From the NCBI GenBank assembly GCA_964390725.1, contig CAYMIW010000002.1, positions 62,001 through 126,000 on the forward strand: a DNA stretch of 64,000 nt. The letters are read 5' to 3'. The notes below the pieces were generated by a model that was not told where the DNA came from, did no database searches, and saw only the letters and a list, made by a program, of their open reading frames with translations. The position numbers and the translations under genes were made by a program. Below, piece after piece: positions 44,787 through 52,890 of this stretch. Every line of letters begins with the position of its first letter. Position 1 is the first letter of the stretch. The DNA is from JAABTH01 sp964390725. GTDB lineage: Bacteria; Bacillota; Dethiobacteria; DTU022.

Positions 44787-45875
44787 ATGAAAAAGATAGT
44801 GATCGCGCTCTTTACTGTTCTCATGGTAGCTATTTTACTGTCCGGTTGTGCCGGTCAGCAGGCTGTGGAAACCGGAAATGAAACGATTGAGTTAGTTGAG
44901 TCAGAAGAGAGGGAATCGGATACAAAAATTATTACTGATATAGCAGGTAATGAAGTGGAGATAACAAATAATGTAGAGGCTGTTGTAAATTTATGGCCTG
45001 CTTCGAACGCAGCAATGTTGTGTATGGGTGCAGGTGATTTGCTGGTTGCTACAACAGATTTCACCAAGAGTCTGCCATGGAGTCAGTTTGTATATCCCGG
45101 CATTGTTGATATCCCTACCGCAACTGACAATGTTGAAGAGCTCATGGAAGTTAACCCCGATTTAATTATAACCCCGCAAAACGATTTGGCGATAAGCTTG
45201 CGTGAAGCAGGTTTGCCGGCCGTTAATTTGATGTTTGCTAATTACGAAGATATGAAGCGGGCATTTGCCATACTGGGAGATGCTCTCGGGGGAGAGTATA
45301 TAATAAAAGCTGCCAAATGGTCTGAAATGGTGGACAATAATATTGCAGAAGTATCAGCTTCACTGGGTGAGATTGCAGAAGAAGACAAGCCGATTGTTTA
45401 TTACATCCAGGGTCAATCAAACCAGGGATTGTATGCGACTTTCAGGGGAGATTCAATTATGAATGACTGGGTTACCTATGGTGGAGGGATATTTGCATCC
45501 ACTCTTATGGAACTGGAGGGAACTGAAGCCACGGCAGAAGAAGTGCTTTCTCTGAATCCCGATGTAGTTATTATTGGCGGTCCTGCCCAGCACGAACTTT
45601 ATGAGGAGCTTCTTGCTGATGATGCCTGGGTTGATATAAATGCGGTTAAAAACGGTAGGGTTTTTACTAATCCAAATGGTCTTTTCCCTTGGGAAAGGTT
45701 TGGGATGGAGAGTGCTCTTCAAATTAAATTTGCAGCATCGGTTATTCATCCCGAACTTTACCAGGTTGATCTGGTTACCGAAGTACAGGATTTTTACAGG
45801 GATTTTGTTGGTATCGAATTAACTGACGAAGAGGCTCAGAATATGATCAACGGTTATGGACCAAGCGGGGAATAG
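44787..45875 (+). CDS. FecB/BtuF-type ABC importer substrate-binding lipoprotein
   Basis: 362 residues with a signal peptide and lipobox LLSGC (Cys near residue 21), then an acidic linker and a class III binding-protein fold of the metal-chelate type: KIITDIAGNEVEI, VNLWPASNAAMLCMGAGD, LMEVNPDLIITP, LSLNPDVVIIGG and NPNGLFPWERFGMES near the end. Such proteins bind ferric chelates, heme, cobalamin, or, in the MolA subgroup, molybdate/tungstate. GGAGGAAT precedes the ATG. With the permease and ATPase downstream it forms a complete importer. The ligand is not readable, but leader RNA A shared with a MOT1-type transporter favours an oxyanion. Confidence 0.88.
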   Translation: MKKIVIALFTVLMVAILLSGCAGQQAVETGNETIELVESEERESDTKIITDIAGNEVEITNNVEAVVNLWPASNAAMLCMGAGDLLVATTDFTKSLPWSQFVYPGIVDIPTATDNVEELMEVNPDLIITPQNDLAISLREAGLPAVNLMFANYEDMKRAFAILGDALGGEYIIKAAKWSEMVDNNIAEVSASLGEIAEEDKPIVYYIQGQSNQGLYATFRGDSIMNDWVTYGGGIFASTLMELEGTEATAEEVLSLNPDVVIIGGPAQHELYEELLADDAWVDINAVKNGRVFTNPNGLFPWERFGMESALQIKFAASVIHPELYQVDLVTEVQDFYRDFVGIELTDEEAQNMINGYGPSGE

Positions 45876-45914
45876 AGTGGCCAGTAAACTGTATCCGGAT
45901 TAGAGGAAGAATAA

Positions 45915-46979
45915 ATGACCGAAGTAGAAACAGGCAATAAATCAGCTTTATTAAAAATACGTGACACTGATCATAGTAAATACTTGCTAACTATATTCGG
46001 GTTATCGGCCATATTGCTAATAGTTGTTTCGGCATCTTTAACTCTCGGCCGCTATAATATGAGTGTAATTGATGCTGTAAAAATTATTCTTTCGTCTTTT
46101 ATCCCGATCCAGGTGACATGGGATAGAACCATGGAAGCAGTAATATTCCAACTCAGGTTCCCCAGAATAATTGCCGCTTCACTGGTAGGAAGCGCACTGG
46201 CACTTTCAGGCGCTTCCTACCAGAGTATGTTTAAAAACCCCATGGTTTCCCCCGATATCCTGGGTGTATCTTCCGGGGCAGCCCTTGGGGCATCCCTGGC
46301 CATATTCTGGGGTATGGGCCAGGGTATTATTCAACTCTGGGCATTTGCCGGCGGGATAATAGCAGTATCACTAACAGCGATGGTCCCGAAAATAATGAAG
46401 AGTAATTCCACTATAGTGCTTGTCCTGGCGGGTATTATTGTGGGAGGATTAATGTCTTCCCTAATAGGAATCTTAAGATATTTCGCCGATCCAAACACTG
46501 CCCTGGCCGAAATGATTTACTGGTCGATGGGTTCATTTGCCGGTATAAAAATGACCAACTTGTATAGCTTGGCTCCAGGGATTATTGCTTGTATCGCAGT
46601 GCTGCTCCTGATCCGATACCGTCTCAATGTTATGTCGCTTGGCGAAAATGAAGCGAAGTCATTAGGCCTGAATATCAAACAAACCAGGGGTGTTATTGTA
46701 ATTTGCTCAACGCTATTAACTGCCAGTTCTGTGTGTATGGCCGGAACAATTGGCTGGGTCGGGTTGGTGATCCCACACTTGGGCAGGATGCTGGTAGGGC
46801 CGGATAACAGGAGAATGCTGCCAGCCGCCTTGGTTATGGGTGCGGCTTTTATGGTGATCATTGACACTATTGCCCGTACCCTGACCACGGCGGAGCTGCC
46901 AATCAGTATAATTACCGGTATTATAGGGGCGCCGTTTTATATATATCTGCTTTTTAAACAAAGGAAACATATACAATGA
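45915..46979 (+). CDS. FecCD/BtuC-type ABC importer permease
   Basis: 354-residue membrane protein with about ten segments, the type II importer permease. Family signs: LRFPRIIAASLVGSALALSG, YQSMFKNPMVSPDILGVSSG with AALGASLAIF, and GWVGLVIPHLGRMLVGPDNR. The last block is the coupling-helix region. It follows the binding protein by 39 bases and overlaps the ATPase gene by four bases. Confidence 0.94.
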   Translation: MTEVETGNKSALLKIRDTDHSKYLLTIFGLSAILLIVVSASLTLGRYNMSVIDAVKIILSSFIPIQVTWDRTMEAVIFQLRFPRIIAASLVGSALALSGASYQSMFKNPMVSPDILGVSSGAALGASLAIFWGMGQGIIQLWAFAGGIIAVSLTAMVPKIMKSNSTIVLVLAGIIVGGLMSSLIGILRYFADPNTALAEMIYWSMGSFAGIKMTNLYSLAPGIIACIAVLLLIRYRLNVMSLGENEAKSLGLNIKQTRGVIVICSTLLTASSVCMAGTIGWVGLVIPHLGRMLVGPDNRRMLPAALVMGAAFMVIIDTIARTLTTAELPISIITGIIGAPFYIYLLFKQRKHIQ

Positions 46980-47776
46980 GCAATAACGGAGAGTGCAGAA
47001 AACCGATTGTTGAGGTAACAGATCTATCATTTTCCTATTCTCATGAGGGAAGTGTTTTCAGAAATATTACATTTGCAGTTTATCCCGGTGAAATTATTTC
47101 TATACTGGGTCCCAACGGAGCCGGTAAAAGCACCCTGCTTAACTGTATTTCTAACCTGCTGGTTCCTGATAGCGGGGAAATTGCCATCAACGGCATTTCA
47201 ATGGAAAAAATGAATGTCAGGCAGATATCCCGTTGTATTGGCTATGTGCCTCAAACCCACAATCCGGCATATCCTTATATGGTGAGAGATTTTGTAGTGA
47301 TGGGAAGAACACCGCATATGAACATGTTTGCCCAGCCGAAAGAAAATGATTATGAAATGGTGCATGATATCCTGGATCAGTTAGCTATTGAACACCTGGC
47401 CTTTAAGCCTTACACGGAAATTAGCGGTGGAGAAAGACAGCAGGCTATGATAGCCAGGGCTATAGTTCAACAGCCGCAGGTAATATTATTTGACGAGCCC
47501 ACTGCTCATCTGGATTTTGGTAATCAAATCCGCATTGTAAAAATGATTAAGTATCTTGCGTCGCAGGGATTTGCTATTTTAATGACTACCCATACACCTG
47601 ATCATGTAATTATGCTAGGCGGTCGGGTTGGAATTCTAGACAGGCAGGGCACTATGCAATTTGGTAACACGGAAGAAATTATGAAAGAAGATATTTTGTC
47701 TTCAGTATATAAAACTTCAATGAAATTGGTTTATATAAAAGAAATTAATCGCCTGACCTGTGTTGCCACGTGTTAG
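46976..47776 (+). CDS. FecE/BtuD-type ABC importer ATPase
   Basis: 266-residue ATPase. Walker A is GPNGAGKSTLL, the Q-loop is GYVPQTHNPAY, the signature is EISGGERQQAMIARAI, Walker B is VILFDEPTAHLD and the switch His is in MTTHTPDHV. The ATG overlaps the permease stop (ATGA). It completes the methyltransferase-binding protein-permease-ATPase operon behind leader RNA A. Confidence 0.95.
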   Translation: MSNNGECRKPIVEVTDLSFSYSHEGSVFRNITFAVYPGEIISILGPNGAGKSTLLNCISNLLVPDSGEIAINGISMEKMNVRQISRCIGYVPQTHNPAYPYMVRDFVVMGRTPHMNMFAQPKENDYEMVHDILDQLAIEHLAFKPYTEISGGERQQAMIARAIVQQPQVILFDEPTAHLDFGNQIRIVKMIKYLASQGFAILMTTHTPDHVIMLGGRVGILDRQGTMQFGNTEEIMKEDILSSVYKTSMKLVYIKEINRLTCVATC

Positions 47777-47859
47777 AAAGATACCCACTCTCTACGAAAT
47801 ATATTATATATCGAATATGCTTCGATTGAACTTTCCCACGGACAACCAAACCTGGTTTT

Positions 47860-48960
47860 TCAAGAAGTTTGCCTTTGTGAATTTTTTTTCTGCCAGCAAT
47901 CCCATATCCAGTATAGAGCCAGCACAATTGCAAAGGAAGGGGTTATGCCGAAAAGAAGTGCCAGGAGGCCGGTTATCCCTGTAAAAAAGTAGTTATCTGT
48001 TCTGATTGCACTTCTGATTAGTTCTATTGCAGAAAAAAAGAGTAGAGCACCAAGTGCGCCGTAAGGAATCAGGTTAACAAGGTCGGGTGCAGCAAAGAAT
48101 ATGGCAACAATAAGAAGGATTACTCCGGATATAATGTTTGAACCTCCGGTGCGGGCACCAAAGCGATATTGGGCAGCCAGGCCGCCGGCTCCGTGGCACA
48201 TGGGAAAACCGCCAAAAGGGGTTGAAACCAGGCACATTATGCTCATGCTGAAAACCAGCTTTCTCTCGGGAACATTCCTGTCCAGAAGGTCTTTTACCAG
48301 CAGTGATGTTGCCAGAACAGCATTACCTATTGTCAGGGGAAGCTGAGGTATTGTGCCGTTGATAAACCCCCGCCACAGTTCCAAACCGGAAGGAATTATT
48401 ATGGAAGGCATGGAAAACAGGGTGATTTTCGGGAGACCATAATAATAGATGCCTACACTGAGGCCGAGAGCAAATACTACCAGGGCGGATATGTCCAGAA
48501 GAGGAGCTAAGGTAAAAAAGAGGACAATTAACAACGCAATAAGGCCGAGTTGCCAGTCGTCAATAATAAAAACGAAAGCTTGTTTCATCAGTGTTAAAGC
48601 CAGACCAAGCTGGATACCCCGGATAATACATGCCGGGATATATTTTTTTATAATCTCTATGCTGCCGGTAAGGCCCAGTAAAAGCAGGATTAAGCCCATT
48701 GTTATACCGGCTCCGGCAATTTCAGCGCTGCTCAGCCCGCCTGCTATAGCCACAACTCCCATTGCTTTCATCGGTTCAACAGGTATAGGCAGCCGATAAT
48801 ATATGCCGGTGGCGATATAAAAAACAGCAAAGAAAAAAAGTATGTGTGAAAGATTTATGTCAGATACTATAGCAACGCCCAGTACGATAGGCAGAAGGGT
48901 TCCGTAATCTCCAAGCGCTCCGGCTGTTTCCTGTAGGTTAAAACGAAAGTCTTTTTCCAT
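47860..48960 (-). CDS. MOT1-type molybdate (SulP-related) transporter
   Basis: 366-residue membrane protein with about ten segments. The MOT1 signatures are visible: ETAGALGDYGTLLPIVLG near the N-terminus, RLPIPVEPMKAMGVVAIAG, and in the second half FGGFPMCHGAGGLAAQYRFG followed by RTGGSNIISG. Characterised MOT1 proteins of plants and algae carry molybdate with high affinity; bacterial relatives are annotated as sulfate or molybdate transporters. I chose the ATG at 48960 because GAGGATTC lies upstream and the preceding 24 codons of the longer frame cover the leader RNA terminator. It converges on the ABC importer and has leader RNA B. Confidence 0.88.
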   Translation of the reverse strand: MEKDFRFNLQETAGALGDYGTLLPIVLGVAIVSDINLSHILFFFAVFYIATGIYYRLPIPVEPMKAMGVVAIAGGLSSAEIAGAGITMGLILLLLGLTGSIEIIKKYIPACIIRGIQLGLALTLMKQAFVFIIDDWQLGLIALLIVLFFTLAPLLDISALVVFALGLSVGIYYYGLPKITLFSMPSIIIPSGLELWRGFINGTIPQLPLTIGNAVLATSLLVKDLLDRNVPERKLVFSMSIMCLVSTPFGGFPMCHGAGGLAAQYRFGARTGGSNIISGVILLIVAIFFAAPDLVNLIPYGALGALLFFSAIELIRSAIRTDNYFFTGITGLLALLFGITPSFAIVLALYWIWDCWQKKNSQRQTS

Positions 48961-48991
48961 CAGAGAATCCTCGTGGTTTAGTTTTTCAAAT

Positions 48992-49093
48992 AAAAAAAGC
49001 ATTTCCCGCCGGAAATGCGATATTTTTAGCAATCGCTGTGCCTTCTTTCCCAGGCGGGAGGCAAAACCGTTTCCAGCTTTACCCTATCGTCCA
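48992..49093 (-). ncRNA. Candidate riboswitch, copy B, upstream of the MOT1-type transporter
   Basis: Minus-strand leader RNA homologous to copy A: over 51 ungapped bases about 41 are identical, including TAGGGTA, AGCTGGAAACGG, TGCCTCCC and GGAAAGA. P1 is CGATA/TATCG, P2 is AAAGC/GTTTT around the same TGGAAACG loop, and P3 is TGCCT/AGGCA enclosing CCC-GCCT-GGG and AAAGA. Relative to A, P2 swaps a C-G pair for A-U, and P3 swaps G-U for G-C and U-G for U-A, so pairing is kept while sequence changes. The terminator GCATTTCC-GGCG-GGAAATGC-TTTTTTT follows P1 directly, 30 bases before the gene. Confidence 0.72.
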
Positions 49094-49307
49094 TTTTCCA
49101 TGATAAGATTATTTTAGGAAAAATGGATCGAAGGCAATTAATTATCTATTATGCATTTTAATGTTATAGGTTTAAGACGTCAAGGAGTAGCAGGGAGGGG
49201 CAAGGTGAAGTTTCTTATTTGCAGAGGATTGCTGATAGTGCTATCATGACTGTAAATATTGCAGATGGAAAAGGAACTTTGTTTCAATTGCGAAAGGAAG
49301 TGTTAAT

Positions 49308-50213
49308 GTGACCAGCCTGAGTTTAGCGGAACGGGTTGCCGTAATAACCGGGGCCGGTGGAGGGTTGGGCCGGGCTTATGCTATTCAGTTAGCCGCACTT
49401 GGTGCAAAAGTAGTGGTCAATGATCGGGGTGTAAGTTCTGACGGTAGCGGCAATGATAAAAGTGCAGCTGAAATGGTGGTTGACGAAATTACCCGGACCG
49501 GTGGAGAAGCAGTTGCTTCTTATGATAATGTTGCCGACTGGCAGGGGGCAACCGACATAATCCAAAAAGCAATTGATCGTTTTGGTAAGATAGATATTTT
49601 GGTCAACAATGCCGGTATATTAAGGGATAAAAGTTTGCCGAAAATGGATCCGGAAGATTACCGCAATGTAATTTCTGTCCATCTTGATGGAACATTTTAT
49701 TGCACAAAGGCAGCTTTTATTCATATGAAAGAACAAAAATATGGACGAATTGTTTCTACTGCATCGACAACGGGGTTATACGGCAATTTTGGACAGGTGA
49801 ATTATGGTTCGGCAAAAATGGGCATAGTGGGGTTGATGAACTGCCTGAAAATAGAAGGAGCACGTTATAATATTTTGGCGAATACCGTGGTGCCCAATGC
49901 CGGAACACGTATGACTGCAACGATAATGCCCCCGGAATTGATGGAGAAGCTTAAACCGGAATACATAGCCCCGCTGGTTGCCTGGCTAAGTTCCGAACGC
50001 TGTGATGTCAGCGGTAAAATATTTACTGCAGGGGGCGGATATTTTAGCACAGCAAGAATAGTGGAAGGCCCCGGTGTTTTGTGCAATACTGATGAAACCC
50101 TTAATGTGGAGCTTATTGATCGGTTTATTAATGATATAATTTCGGATGAAAAAGGACAGGAGTTTGAATCTGCTGTTGAACATACCAAATACCTGTTTGA
50201 TCGTATCAGCTGA
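49308..50213 (+). CDS. Short-chain dehydrogenase (MFE-2/3-hydroxyacyl-CoA dehydrogenase-like)
   Basis: 301-residue SDR. Cofactor loop TGAGGGLGRAYAIQLAALGA near residue 15, NNAG motif in ILVNNAGILRDKS, and the catalytic Ser/Tyr/Lys in STASTTGLYGNFGQVNYGSAK. The insert VVNDRGVSSDGSGNDKSAA is characteristic of the dehydrogenase domain of peroxisomal multifunctional enzyme type 2, so a (3R)-hydroxyacyl-CoA substrate is likely. Extended C-terminus of about 60 residues (GKIFTAGGGYF onward). The GTG start follows AAGGAAG. The next gene is a ureohydrolase remnant. Confidence 0.87.
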   Translation: MTSLSLAERVAVITGAGGGLGRAYAIQLAALGAKVVVNDRGVSSDGSGNDKSAAEMVVDEITRTGGEAVASYDNVADWQGATDIIQKAIDRFGKIDILVNNAGILRDKSLPKMDPEDYRNVISVHLDGTFYCTKAAFIHMKEQKYGRIVSTASTTGLYGNFGQVNYGSAKMGIVGLMNCLKIEGARYNILANTVVPNAGTRMTATIMPPELMEKLKPEYIAPLVAWLSSERCDVSGKIFTAGGGYFSTARIVEGPGVLCNTDETLNVELIDRFINDIISDEKGQEFESAVEHTKYLFDRIS

Positions 50214-50237
50214 TTTATTGGCCTGGGAGTAAATACT

Positions 50238-50348
50238 ATGACAGCGATTTGGAACGGTTTACACGATGACAATCTGAAACCGGAAGAAGCAGATGTAATT
50301 GTTCCCGGCCTTCCCTTTCATGGTGCCGCTTCCCCTGGATCACAATGA
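50238..50348 (+). pseudogene. N-terminal remnant of an agmatinase/arginase-family gene
   Basis: 36 codons with a good ribosome site (GGGAG) before the ATG. The last part, EEADVIVPGLPFHGAASPGS, resembles the first strand and P-F-D-G-x-x-x-x-x-P-G motif of ureohydrolases. A TGA then ends the frame and nothing downstream continues the family, so it is a truncated fragment. It may still be translated as a short peptide after the SDR. Confidence 0.45.
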
Positions 50349-50498
50349 TTTAATCTCATTATGATGATTATCGCTGCCGGAAAAGAACGGTGCCAGACTG
50401 CGATTTCTTACTTTATTTACTGCATTTACTGCCAATATCACAATTCTGAAACAAAAAATTTTTTTAATAACGTCTTGAAGTTATTCAGAGAAGCGTAT

Positions 50499-50527
50499 AT
50501 ACTGTATATAGCGTATATATACAGTAT
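50499..50527. promoter_or_regulatory. GntR/YtrA-type operator
   Basis: A perfect 12-bp inverted repeat, ATACTGTATATA and TATATACAGTAT, around a 5-base centre. It lies 19 bases upstream of the GntR gene and just ahead of its ribosome site. YtrA-type regulators use GTATA/TATAC-type palindromes, so autoregulation is likely. Confidence 0.75.
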
Positions 50528-50545
50528 GCAAAAGGAGGCGTTTTT

Positions 50546-50938
50546 TTGGATATTGTCATAAGCAATGCCAGCAGCTTGCCAATTTATGAGCAAATATATA
50601 CCCAGATCAAGAATTGTATCATCTCCGGGGAGTTGTCTGAAGGTGATCTGCTGCCTTCGATCCGGACCCTGGCGAAAGATCTGCGCATCAGTGTGATAAC
50701 TACCAGGCGTGCTTATGACGAACTTGAAAAAAACGGTTATATTAATACGGTTGCCGGGAAGGGCAGTTATGTTGCCGGTAAAAATATAGAAATTATCAGG
50801 GAAGAACATCTAAAGCAAATAGAAAACCATATGCGGGCAATCTATAATCTTGCCCCTTCCTGCGACCTGTCTCTGAAAAACATTATTGACATGTTCCAGG
50901 TTATATATAAGGAGGAACAACAACATGAATGCAATTGA
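50546..50938 (+). CDS. GntR-family regulator, YtrA subfamily
   Basis: 130-residue repressor with an N-terminal winged helix (PIYEQIYTQIKNCIISGEL, LPSIRTLAKDLRISVITTRR and AYDELEKNGYINTVAGKGSY) and a short two-helix tail instead of a ligand domain, the YtrA layout. TTG start after AAAGGAGG. It overlaps the ABC ATPase gene by 14 bases. YtrA-type operons control ABC transporters and often respond to cell-envelope antibiotics. Confidence 0.9.
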   Translation: MDIVISNASSLPIYEQIYTQIKNCIISGELSEGDLLPSIRTLAKDLRISVITTRRAYDELEKNGYINTVAGKGSYVAGKNIEIIREEHLKQIENHMRAIYNLAPSCDLSLKNIIDMFQVIYKEEQQHECN

Positions 50939-51770
50939 GGTTACAGATTTAAGCAAATCCTATACCGGATTCGAATTAGAGAATATAACCTTTTCCCATC
51001 CCACGGGCAGTATCATGGGTCTTATTGGTGAAAATGGTGCAGGTAAGAGCACAACAATAAAGCTTTTAATGAACGCTATATCGCGAGACAGCGGTATTGT
51101 GAAAGTGATGGGTGTTGATAATCAAAACAGTGAATTCAAAGATATCAAAGAAGATATCGGCGTTGTGCTCGACGAGGCTTATTTCCCGGAACTTCTGACC
51201 CCAAAGATTGTTAACCGGGTGATGAAGCATACTTATCGAAATTGGGATGAATCGTGTTTTTTCAGTTACCTTACCCAGTTTAAACTACCTGAAAAAAAAG
51301 AGTTTAAAGATTTTTCACGAGGCATGAAAATGAAATTAGCCATTGCAGTTGCCATGTCTCACAACCCCAGGCTGCTAATCCTTGATGAAGCGACCAGTGG
51401 TCTTGATCCAATAGTGAGGGATGAATTGCTGGATTTATTCAATGATTTTACTCGTGAAGAGTCACATTCAATTTTGCTATCTTCTCACATCGTCAGCGAC
51501 CTGGAGAAAATTTGTGATTATATAGCATTTATTCACAACGGGAAATTATTGTTTTGCAAAGAGAAAGATAAATTACTGGAAGATTATGCTATTGTTAAAA
51601 TGGCACACAGCGATTTTGAAGTAGTACCCAACGAAGCGGTAATCGGTAAAAAGGTTGGCAGTTATCATATTGAAGCGTTAGTGCTCAAATCATCTATTTC
51701 AAAAGCTATAAAAACAGAGCATACGTCACTGGAAGATATTATTCTTTTTTTGGCCAGGGAGGGAAAATAA
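50925..51770 (+). CDS. ABC transporter ATPase of a YtrA-type operon
   Basis: 281-residue ATPase. Walker A is GENGAGKSTTIKLL, the signature region is DFSRGMKMKLAIAVAMSHNP and Walker B is LLILDEATSGLDP, with the switch His in LLSSHIVSDLEK. The signature LSGGQ is degenerate (FSRGM), as in YtrB/bcrA-type exporters. The ATG at 50925 follows AAGGAGG. It pairs with the membrane protein two bases downstream. Confidence 0.92.
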   Translation: MNAIEVTDLSKSYTGFELENITFSHPTGSIMGLIGENGAGKSTTIKLLMNAISRDSGIVKVMGVDNQNSEFKDIKEDIGVVLDEAYFPELLTPKIVNRVMKHTYRNWDESCFFSYLTQFKLPEKKEFKDFSRGMKMKLAIAVAMSHNPRLLILDEATSGLDPIVRDELLDLFNDFTREESHSILLSSHIVSDLEKICDYIAFIHNGKLLFCKEKDKLLEDYAIVKMAHSDFEVVPNEAVIGKKVGSYHIEALVLKSSISKAIKTEHTSLEDIILFLAREGK

Positions 51771-51772
51771 AA

Positions 51773-52387
51773 ATGATCGGTTTACTGATAAAAGATTTTT
51801 ATACATTATTCCGGCAGATGAAAATCATGCTGCTTATTATCATTCTTTTTACTGTTATACCCGGTTTTTCAGCCTCCGGTTTTGCTGTTGTATACGCTGT
51901 GTTGCTGCCGATTAGCGCGATTGCCTATGATGAACGCTCAAAATGGGACTGTCTTGCTGCTATGATGCCTTACTCGTCAAAAAACCTGGTATTGAGTAAG
52001 TATCTGCTTGGTTTGATAAGCCTGGCTGCTGTGGTGCTTTTAACAGTAATAGTGCAGGTCGTCAAAGGTTTAATAGTAAATAGTACATTCAGTTTCCCAG
52101 AAATAGTATCACTGGCAATAACCCTTTGTGTTGCTATCATTATGCAGGGAATTGTTTTGCCTCTCATGTTTAAAATGGGGGTAGAAAAAGGCCGCCTTGC
52201 TTTTTTTATTGTTATTGGCGTAGTGGTGTTTGCCGGGGTTAGTTTTGGCACTAATATACCTGAACCGGTAGCATACTTTGTAGATAACCTGAAATTCTTT
52301 CTCCCCGGCGCTGTCCTGGCAGCACTGGTAATCAACCTGTTTTCCATAAAACTGTCAACTCTGTTTTACAGGGTAAGAGAATTCTAG
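51773..52387 (+). CDS. ABC-2-type membrane protein partner
   Basis: 204 residues with six hydrophobic segments, starting MIGLLIKDFYTLFRQMKIML and continuing with AYDERSKWDCLAAMMPYSSK, a pattern of the ABC2_membrane_5-type permeases found with YtrA-type regulators. It begins two bases after the ATPase stop. Together with the ATPase it would form an exporter of unknown substrate. Confidence 0.85.
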   Translation: MIGLLIKDFYTLFRQMKIMLLIIILFTVIPGFSASGFAVVYAVLLPISAIAYDERSKWDCLAAMMPYSSKNLVLSKYLLGLISLAAVVLLTVIVQVVKGLIVNSTFSFPEIVSLAITLCVAIIMQGIVLPLMFKMGVEKGRLAFFIVIGVVVFAGVSFGTNIPEPVAYFVDNLKFFLPGAVLAALVINLFSIKLSTLFYRVREF

Positions 52388-52427
52388 GAAGTGAGGAGCA
52401 TAATAAATGGAGTATTATAATGTGTGA

Positions 52428-52718
52428 TTATCCGCCACCGAGACGCTGCAGGATAAAAAAATCATCCTGATCATTAATAACCGTATTAAAACCATCGAGA
52501 AGTTTTATTGATTTACCGTTGAGCATGAAGACTATTTCCGGTTTGAAGTCCGAGGTTTTACTATTTTTAACCTGGTTGGTAAATTGCTCGCCGTATTTTT
52601 TGCAAAGCTCATCAAGAAACTCACCGGCAGTAAGCGGATGTTTCAACTCGATAATAGTTTCTCGGCTACCAATAGCATCAGCCAAATTCAACACTGCCCT
52701 TAATGTAACCTGGATCAT
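52428..52718 (-). CDS. moaD: MoaD/ThiS-like sulfur carrier protein
   Basis: 96-residue beta-grasp protein: IQVTLRAVLNLADAIGSRET at the N-terminus, LTAGEFLDELCKKYGEQF, MLNGKSIKLLDGFNTVINDQ, then DDFFILQRLGGG. The C-terminal Gly-Gly (here GGG) is the activation site for thiocarboxylate transfer in the pterin cofactor. The long insert around NSKTSDFKPEI is typical of MoaD-like proteins linked to tungsten enzymes. It is divergent from the aldehyde oxidoreductase gene next door, which fits a tungstopterin role. Confidence 0.85.
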   Translation of the reverse strand: MIQVTLRAVLNLADAIGSRETIIELKHPLTAGEFLDELCKKYGEQFTNQVKNSKTSDFKPEIVFMLNGKSIKLLDGFNTVINDQDDFFILQRLGGG

Positions 52719-52777
52719 GTTATTTTATTTCCTGTCTGCCCTTATAAGTTTACAAACAGTATAGCATAAGGGTTGAA

Positions 52778-52807
52778 TTGACGTTAAAATAACCGTGATG
52801 CTATAAT
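52778..52807 (+). promoter_or_regulatory. Promoter of the aldehyde:ferredoxin oxidoreductase gene
   Basis: TTGACG at 52778-52783 and TATAAT at 52802-52807, 18 bases apart. The leader that follows can form two small hairpins (AGGGT/ACCCT and CTGGG/CCCAG) without T-runs. Confidence 0.6.
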
Positions 52808-52890
52808 TCTATCGATGAGGGTGTTCAATACCCTGGGTTTATATAGATACCCCAGAAATATAATACCTCAATAAAAAATGGAGGATTCAA

